Source: Flectonema sp. DT1601
Lineage: Eukaryota; Euglenozoa; Diplonemea; Diplonemida; Diplonemidae
Direction of reading: 5' to 3'
Assembly: GCA_964019425.1 (NCBI GenBank)
Contig: OZ025791.1
Span: forward strand, 124,001-188,000
DNA length: 64,000 bases
Positions 56,625 to 64,000 of the stretch are shown here, piece after piece. The position numbers were made by a program, and so were the translations under genes. Positions within the stretch are counted from its first letter, which is position 1. Each line of letters starts with the position of its first letter. Below the pieces are notes generated by a model. It saw only the letters and a list, made by a program, of their open reading frames with translations. It was not told the origin of the DNA and did no database searches.

Positions 56625-57218
56625 TCAGAGCAAGTCAGCAAGTCTCTGACTGCCTTCTCTGTTTCTTTGATTCTGTCTGGGTGACAAAGAATAATAAAAT
56701 GGAAGTGGTTCATTACTTTCATTAGTCGTTTGATAAACAGGTTTATGAGTTTTAGGAACATTCCAAGCATTTACAGAACGCCCCTGACGATTGAAGACAC
56801 CAGGCTGTAAGGTTTCATTTCTTCTGGTGTAAGGGTTTAGATGTTTATTATGAAGTTCACTGTACATATTTATTGTACTGAATTCCATGTCATAGTTGTT
56901 TTGGTGGTTGCGCAGTTCGTGATTGATCGACTCGTCGGTTACGTATTTTCCTCCAATTGAAGTGACTTTAGTTCTGCCGTAGGCGGGAACGTCAGAACGC
57001 ATTCCAACGACTTCAGTTCCTGAGAGAGCCATTCCTAGACTGCCATCATCATGTCGATATACTCTGTGAGACTCAGATTTATTAGTTCCCTGATAAACAC
57101 CATACTTATCTGGTCTTACTCTTGGAGTCCTCTCTGAACTTTGTGAGTACCTCGTCTGAGGTACGGTGCTGTTGTACCCTCGCTGTCCAATACTTCCATT
57201 TCCGCTATGGAAAGACAT
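56625..57218 (-). CDS. Small Tyr/Asn-rich orphan protein
   Basis: A 197-residue single-exon protein without transmembrane segments, signal peptide or recognised domain. It is rich in Tyr, Asn, Arg and Ser and looks largely extended. Examples are RVRPDKYGVYQGTNKSESHR and NMYSELHNKHLNPYTRRNET. The composition resembles axonemal microtubule-associated and inner-junction proteins, but no known motif supports that. The ATG at 57218 was preferred to the upstream frame start at 57335 because ATTAATTCTCAACAG lies 13 bases upstream. It is the first gene after the large gap at 57.2-60.7 kb and lies about 220 bases upstream of the GST start. Confidence 0.65.
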   Translation of the reverse strand: MSFHSGNGSIGQRGYNSTVPQTRYSQSSERTPRVRPDKYGVYQGTNKSESHRVYRHDDGSLGMALSGTEVVGMRSDVPAYGRTKVTSIGGKYVTDESINHELRNHQNNYDMEFSTINMYSELHNKHLNPYTRRNETLQPGVFNRQGRSVNAWNVPKTHKPVYQTTNESNEPLPFYYSLSPRQNQRNREGSQRLADLL

Positions 57219-58695
57219 TTTATGTGTGGAACTGTTGAGAATTAATAATTTCATCTTAAAAACACTAATTAAATTATCTGATGTAACAGTACCGTCAAGG
57301 TGAAGGTCACCTGAAGGAAAACCGAAGCTTCCCAACTTTACTGTGCCATAGTGATTTCATCTCATATCTCAACTACCTCACAAAAAAGAAGCTTTCTGAC
57401 GCGCTTTGCTATTTTGACTATACCACCAGAAACTAAAAGGTGCCAAAAGCTAAAAAGATTCCGTCACACAGAAACCAATTGGACTAGAATGAAGTACTGA
57501 TTATTCTTTTTGTGTTGTCTTTTATAACATTCTTTCTTTAATTTCCCCCCTCTTTTCTCTCTTTTTTTTTTTTTTTTTTTTTTTTGTTTTTGCTGGTGTT
57601 TTTGTTACATTCCTTCCTTAGACTCTGCGTTGCAAGACGACAATAATTTATAAAGGAAAGACAAGAAGTTGAACGCTGACTGTAATATTGTACAGTAGTC
57701 ATGAAATAGGCTTGCTGCTTCTTCCCTTTCTGTATGTCCAGGGGAACGTACTGAAACAGAAGAGAAGTCCACTCTCGTTGTTGTATTTTTTCTGGTTAGC
57801 TAATTGGTTGAGAAGAGTGGTTTTCTCGAAATGGGAACTAATTCGTTTTTTCTTACCCCAAGAGGAAGATATATAAAATAAAACGAATTGAAAAAAAAAA
57901 CAAAATAGATAAGAGAAACAAAAAAAAGAAAAAGAAAAAAGGGGTGAAACAAAAGAAAAGAAAAAAAAAGTTTGAAAAGACATCAGACATCATTATTTTT
58001 TAATCATTTCCTCTTTCCCTCAGTACTTCGCCAGATAATCATTATTTTGTTTTTCTTCTTTTTTCTTTTTTTATTCTTTTCTTTTTTTTTTTTTAAAAAT
58101 TGAATGAAGAAACGAACCAATTTGTAGAAAATAGAAATAACAGATTTTTTTTTAATTTCTTTTTTTTTTTATATATTTGTATCCTTCCAGAGATCTGCTC
58201 ATCAGCACCAAACTAATAAAAAACACAACTCAAAAACATTCTTGAAGAGTGATCAAAAAAAATTAAAAAAAAAAGAGAAGACAGGAAAAATAAAATTTAA
58301 AAAAAAAAAAAAAAAACGCATAACAAAAACACTAGAGGAGTTGCCAACTAGCTTCGAGGGGGGTCTATAAAATACGCAGCTATGTGTTCATTTTTAGTAG
58401 GTGACTATAATCACTGGGGTGTATTGTTTGTACAGTTTGAGTCTCGGTAGTAGTCCTAATATTAAAATATCAACTCTAAGGTCGATGAGATTCAATACAA
58501 AAGGCCAACGGGATCACCATCGGTCCTGCGAAGACTGAATACGAGACTACCTCAGTAGCAAAGAAGCTATATATTATTTAGAATGGAGGCAGCTAGGGTG
58601 GGTTTTTTTTTTTTTTTTTTCCACAAGTAATTCACCGCTACCCCAGTTATTAATAAATATGTAATTATATCAAGCAAAGCCTTATTTATTAAAAG

Positions 58696-58729
<34 letters not shown>

Positions 58730-60734
58730 CGGGTCACCGACTGCGGGAAATTCAGATTCCACACTTTTTTTTATTCGAAATTAAGATTTGAATACAACAA
58801 CTGACGGCAGCTTCACAATTAAAAAATATCAGCTGCGTATCTACAGTGATTCCTTACGTGGAGACAATCGATTGGCCAATCGTGACGGCGTCTACGCTGT
58901 CACCCCCTTCACTTGGCGAACCCAATTTAAAAGGGAATTTCCAAAGTAATATCTGAAGCGACGACTTCGATATCAAAAATTATTACAAACGCAGGGAAAG
59001 AACGAAAGGAATCACATCATAATTACTCACCTCTTATTTCAGATTCAAAGACAAGTTTTTTTAACAGTAACTACCATATTAGTTACTAATATTTAGAATA
59101 TGAGTTTTGTTATAAGAAGTGCACTAAAATCAAAATATAAAAAAAATAAAAAAAAATGTTATAATAAACACAAGTTGTTCTGTGAAAAAACGTAGCCTTA
59201 ATATTCTGCTACTTGATTTGTTCCCCTGTAGTACGTTTTGGGGACTTCATTTTAGTTTTTTTTTTTTTTTTTTTTTTTGATAAATTGGATATCAATGTCT
59301 AATCACCCATCGGAGCTCGTCAGGAAGTTAGTTTTAATACCGCAGACGACGTCTCAGATTAAAATTTGCTGCTTCAACTATTTTTGAGTTGCTGTTTATT
59401 ACTATCAGAAATTAGTAAATTGTCGAGCCGGTTAACTTTTCTATTTTGCCTTTTAGTCACTCTTGTTCTCTGCAATCTTTTTTTTTTCTTCATGTAAGCT
59501 GAATTAGTCTGCTTTCGAAAACTTAACTACAAAAAAAAATCGGTGAAAAAAGTAGAAAAAAAAAACCTCGATAAAAAAACTCAACTGGGAAATTTTCTTT
59601 TGATTTAATTTAAAATTCTTTTTTTAAACATCTGTTTTTTTTTTTTTTTTTTTTAATATTATAATTGCTTTTTTTTTCTTTTTTTTTTTTTTCTTCTTTT
59701 TGTTTTGTTCCCTCTGGATAAAAGGATTATTTCTTCGTACATAAAAGCTGAGCTATGAATTAAGTTTTTTGAGCGGATCATCTTTCCGTTTCTTCCATTC
59801 GGTCAAGTTATCATGTTTGGCTCACATTTCTTACTGCAGCCTATTTGACCATACATCAGGTTGGTACCTTGATGTTTGCTGTTGTTGAACTCGCACTGAT
59901 GCTGCATCGCTAACAGCTGTTTTTCGGATATATATATATTTTTTTTTCTACTGGAATATTGCACCAATCATATGAACGATAACAGAAAACAAACACCTGC
60001 CGTCAGATCGAATAAAACTGCCATCAGGTAGCGGGAGGGAATGGGGAAGTGTTCGAACAACATTCGTCTGAAACAGAATCAGAAATGAAAGAAGTGATAT
60101 GAGGGAAATGGAAAGGGCTGGGAATTACCCAACACAATAAGGGAAAAAATAAATAAAAAAAATACTGAGACCTACTTAACATACTTACCACCACTTGTAT
60201 AAGAGAGAATAGGAAGCAAGTTTCCCTTACACACCACCAAGTAACGGTAATCAGTAAACCAGCTACTTCTAAGGTAGGCAGTCATTAAATACTATTACTG
60301 GTCTGACAGCAATATTTAATTTGGTTAATTATTATATCTCAACTTTTGTGAATCCACAATTTATTAAAGATTCCGGCCACTCGTACCCGCAGGCAACGAT
60401 TAGCTGTTAAATATTTATTGCAGCGCGGCAGTGATGACAGCTACAACAGTCATCCTGAACTTTCAGATGCCGACTGAGGTAAGCAAACGCTGCTTCTGAT
60501 GAGAGGTCAGGAGGAGGACAAAAAGTAATTTCTTTCAATAAATGCTGAAGACCTGCTAAAGGCTTCGGGGGGTTCAAATTGTTCGAATTTGTCGGCAGTT
60601 GCGGACTCCAGTTGTCGTTCATTTACTGCCTGCAGTTTTTCCAACGGCCGTAAGCCGACCGTCTAGTCGTCCATAGTCGCCAGCTGTCAGCAACGATAAA
60701 GAAAAGATGAACTCCTTCCAGTTCATCATTTCTT
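57219..60734. other. 3.5 kb gap rich in homopolymer runs
   Basis: No supported gene. T-runs of about 15-23 bases at 57567-57585, 58082-58094, 58603-58620, 59257-59278 and 59635-59654, and A-runs near 58298-58315 and 58700-58727. The T-run at 58603-58620 and the A-run at 58700-58727 face each other as an inverted pair around an 80-base spacer. One weak small frame at 60407-60622 is listed separately. Confidence 0.55.
60407..60622 (-). CDS. Weak small-protein candidate
   Basis: A 71-residue frame with an ATG six bases after GAAAAACTGCAG. It has a plausible helical centre (KPLAGLQHLLKEITF; EAAFAYLSRHLKVQ) and a Cys/His-rich end (DDCCSCHHCRA) that might bind a metal. It lies 112 bases downstream of the channel's stop, in the same direction. 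No family is recognised and the acceptor is not T-rich, so it may be chance. Confidence 0.3.
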   Translation of the reverse strand: MNDNWSPQLPTNSNNLNPPKPLAGLQHLLKEITFCPPPDLSSEAAFAYLSRHLKVQDDCCSCHHCRAAINI

Positions 60735-63700
60735 TCAACCGACATCAGTTGACGGGGTTTCTTCTGAAGTTTCACCTGAAGAAGTTAAAATAACAAGTTC
60801 CTCATCATCGAGGAAGATAGCTCCGCTGTTAGTGGAACCGATACTTTGACGAGGTTTCTTTTTTGACGCTTCCGTTGGCAGGTCATCGGATTCGATACTG
60901 TGACGAGGTGGAAATACCGGAACAGTAAAACGACGTTCATGTGGAGAGAGCGTCGTATCCAAATCGTTGTCATCTGCAATGCCATACGGAAGTGACGGCG
61001 AACTGGTTTTCAACGCGTGAAACGACTTCCTAGCTGACCGAAGATCTGATGCCCAAGAATCACCCATCGTTAGCACTGCAACAGCTGCTGCATATGAAAT
61101 CTCGAGCATTGGGCCGTGATCTTCCCACAATTTACGACGTTTTGCAATAAATCGTTTCCACCTTTCTTGAATTCTGAGAGCAGCGAACAAGTGATAAACT
61201 GTGAAGGCTTCCTCCCGTCTCGAACTCTTTTTAGTGATAGCAGACAGTGCAGCCGACTCAGCTTCAGAAATGTTAAATAACTTCTTGCTGATAGAAGTCA
61301 GGGCGTCAGTGTAGCGAAGTTCACCCTCCTTACTGACGGGGATTGAAAGGAATCGGAGATGACGTATCATTTCTGGAATTGAGTTGGGTCGGCGCAACCC
61401 AATAGGAGGCGGCAGAGATCTCAATACGTAAAGGAAGTCAACAACATATAGCCAACCCCTTGCGTAAGGATCCTTAACTAACCACTGCTCTCGGAATTCT
61501 GCGAGTGTTTCTTGAGCGACGTCTGCACTGCGTTGTTCAGAGAAGTTCTCGAGAACTACCGTAATAAACAAGTTGAGTGTTATTAAACTTCCAATAATCA
61601 TAAACACTGTGAAGTACACGATCGTCACTGCTCTTGAGGCGCCTGTTTGAGTTTGTTAACAACTTGTTTGAGTTCTAATATTTGTATTTTATTTACTAAA
61701 GAGACATACCACAGTCACTTGCTTCTTCACAACCTCGATGATTCTCACCCACTCCAACCATAATGTCATTCCATTTCTCTGCAGTACTAATTGTGTAAAG
61801 TGTGATTACTGCCGAACCTGTTTTGAGATTACTTTTATACACACAACGAACTGATAAGTAACAATCCATTCATTATTCAAAATTGATAATTCTAACATAC
61901 CAATATTCCGAAAGTTAAGCCACTTGTCAATGTAGACTCCAAGGCGGACACTACCAAACATCTGAACTCCAATAACAGCGAAGTTAAAGTAAGTACAGAG
62001 TAGTAGTAGTCCGATATTCATTAGAGATGGAAGTGCGTAATAAAGTGTTCCAAAGAGAAGTGAGAGCTCCTGTTGTTTTTTGTTTAGATTAGAATTGAGC
62101 TGGTGATTTGAAATAGAAAGTACTTATCTTTTCTTAATAACATACGTTAGCTTTCTTAATCAATCTCAATATTCTCGCAATGCGAAGTATTCTAAAGACA
62201 GCAAACCCGCTCTGATTCACTCCGAGACCTGCAAAAGAGAGCAACACGAGAACGAAATCAAATCGATTCCAACTATCAGAGAAATAAAACTTTGAGAGAG
62301 CGACAATCTTTAGCAAAGCTTCTAATCCAAAGATTCCAGTGAAGACAAGATTCGCAACGTATTCGAAATCTCCCAAACTATCAGGTTGGTTGTAGTGACG
62401 GACCGACATGACAATTACATTTGCACAGATGGCTACCATTATCCCTCTGTCGAACTGTTTGATTTAATTATTAACATTTTCTACTTATAAAGTATCAGAA
62501 AGTGAACTAACAACTGCTACATACCCATTCATTCTGCACCATGTCAAAACAGTTCGCTCGGAATTGGCTCCCAGGGCGAGGAGGTCTATTTTTGTTATTT
62601 AATTGTAAAAAGACAATCGAAGAGATAATTAAAAACTATTTCTATCGATGTACATACCTCGGCTCAAGTTGTATTTTTGAAAGTCCCTTCTGGGAACGAA
62701 CCCACTCCTGCTGTGCTTGCGTTAGGAGTGCGCTACCTTCGAGTTCTTTTCGAAGAGTTGTGAATCGATCAATCAACAGACCGATAAACAAGTTCAACGC
62801 AAAGAAATTACCAATAACCATAAAAGTTATGAAAAAGAGAGCGTTAGCAGGTGAGCTATTCTTACGAAACGTGACAGAGATGTCTGTTGCTCGAGCATCC
62901 ACACCAAGCCAGAGGATGTCGGCCCAGGTTTCACCGAGTGACACTTGGAAAAGAGTTAAAAAGGATTCAGCAACATTATCAAAATGATATCTACTGTTAG
63001 TCCATTCTCTACTAAGTGTTTCATTTGGGTATAGGTAATCTCCCCAGATGTCACTGTCGTTTTCTTCAACATAAACACATCTATTATCAGACCACTCACA
63101 GAAATACATTGGACATGTCCCCGTTGTTCGTGCAATAGAACACCTGGGAATCTTATAAGTTCCAATACAGTCTGCTTTGAACTCAATTGAAGGATCAGAA
63201 CAAAAATAAAGTTTTCCCTTAAATAACTGCACTCCTAAGATTGAGAACACCAAGAAGACGAATGACGTGATGGCTAACACGTTACCGATCGCAGGAAGTG
63301 CGTGGAACAGTGCGCGAACTACCACTTTGATATTTGGAAAACGAATAATAAGACGAAGGGTTCGGAGAGATCTGAATAAAGCAAAGAAAGGAATAAATAA
63401 TCCCAAGATAGCTGTTATACAAACAGCGAAGTCAACTCTATTCCATGTGTTGCAGAGGTAAGGACAAAGTTCTTCATAATCATCAGCTGCGGAGTTGTCC
63501 TGATGAGCGTCTGTTTCGGGATCTAACTGCTCCTCTTGTTCTTCATCATTTGAGATATCATTTTCTAATGATTCACCGTACTGTTCTGATTCTTCATTTT
63601 GAGAGCTTCGAACTTCTGTTGTTTGTAACGTCTTGCGAGAAGTATCATCATCGAGTATTCTAGCAAGCGCTTCCTTTGATGGCATTGGTTGTTCTTCGTC

Positions 63701-64000
63701 TATTTCAGCACTACAACATCCTGTAAAAGGATCATCACCAACGAATCCATAAACAATTATCTTCATCGCAGCCTCAACTGTGAACAAAACAACAAACGCG
63801 ATATCACTCCCGTCTAAGAAGTCCCGAAACGCAGCCGGCTGATCTTTTGTCCATGGACCCTCTAACGATAATGTTATCGCATTGATCACAATAATAAATA
63901 CGATTATATAATCAAAGAACTGATGGCGGACTATTCTCGTTAAGAATATTCTAAAAGAGTTATCAGCAGCAAATATGTTGAGCGACTTACCTGGAAAGAC
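60735..64000 (-). CDS. Four-domain voltage-gated cation channel, C-terminal half
   Basis: The last two repeats of a Cav/Nav-type alpha subunit, continuing beyond base 64000. Exons are 64000-62658, 62585-62525, 62454-62146, 62069-61901, 61817-61710 and 61642-60735, all with GTATGT donors. Repeat III starts near GKSLNIFAADNSFRIF and has S4 FRSLRTLRLIIRF, pore SLGETWADILW and S6 ANALFFITFMVIGNFFALNL. Its S2-S3 loop holds an acidic insert of about 90 residues. The III-IV linker LLTQAQQEWVRSQ is short. Repeat IV has S4 FRILRIARILRLIKKA and pore TISTAEKWNDIM. Both pore loops keep the selectivity Glu, favouring Ca2+ conduction. The cytoplasmic end has the EF-hand-like FREQWLVKDPYARGWL block and an IQ-like ALRIQERWKRFIAKRRK, suggesting calmodulin control. 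A flagellar or plasma-membrane Ca2+ channel is likely. Confidence 0.9.

Overview
The window is nuclear DNA of a single-celled eukaryote with cis-introns. Codons follow the standard code. I read 20 protein-coding genes with good support plus three weak small candidates. Every supported gene lies on the minus strand, from the window edge at 64000 down to the edge at 1. This one-way layout, the pyrimidine-rich AG site placed 1 to 50 bases before most start codons, and a large secreted proline/threonine-repeat membrane protein suggest a protist with directional gene clusters and spliced-leader trans-splicing. A euglenozoan with cis-introns (diplonemid- or euglenid-like) is my best guess, at about even odds. 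No leader RNA gene was recognised, so this stays an inference.

Layout in transcription order (high to low coordinates): a partial four-domain voltage-gated cation channel (60735-64000); a 3.5 kb homopolymer-rich gap; a small orphan protein (56.6-57.2 kb); an acylated triple-theta-GST (54.3-56.4 kb); an orphan basic protein (53.0-53.8 kb); Rab2 (51.9-52.8 kb); a 2.3 kb gap; a PPR-like helical-repeat protein (46.9-49.6 kb); TRAPPC5 (45.6-46.6 kb); a predicted mitochondrial orphan (42.6-45.1 kb); a 1795-residue WD40/coiled-coil protein (36.8-42.3 kb); an SNase-fold protein (34.8-36.5 kb); a helical-motif protein (33.1-34.5 kb); an Akt-like PH/AGC kinase (30.1-32.8 kb); a PH/SAM-repeat protein with a DDLLGG tail (25.7-28.7 kb); a second triple-theta-GST (23.0-25.1 kb); a Ser-rich basic protein (21.2-22.4 kb); a zinc-knuckle protein (19.4-20.2 kb); ribosomal protein eL29 (17.2-17.6 kb); an ARM-repeat protein (15.9-17.0 kb); an Aha1-N/Hch1-like cochaperone (14.5-15.3 kb); the proline-repeat membrane protein (9.8-13.7 kb); a 6.9 kb gene-poor stretch; a small Cys-rich two-TM protein (2.4-3.0 kb); and a STIMATE/TMEM110-family gene running off the low edge.

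I could place 29 cis-introns by joining frames across GT..AG. Most donors read GTATGT, GTTTGT or GTGTGT. Acceptors are mostly A/C-rich, about half ending AAACAG, with no pyrimidine tract. The AG sites before the start codons instead follow T-rich tracts. This two-class pattern is the most interesting genome-level signal. Functionally the genes mix membrane traffic (Rab2, TRAPPC5), Ca2+ and lipid signalling (channel, STIMATE, PH kinase, PH/SAM protein), cytoskeleton-type scaffolds, organelle RNA and housekeeping. I see no operon-like grouping by pathway, and no recognisable transposon, retroelement, viral, CRISPR or tRNA feature.
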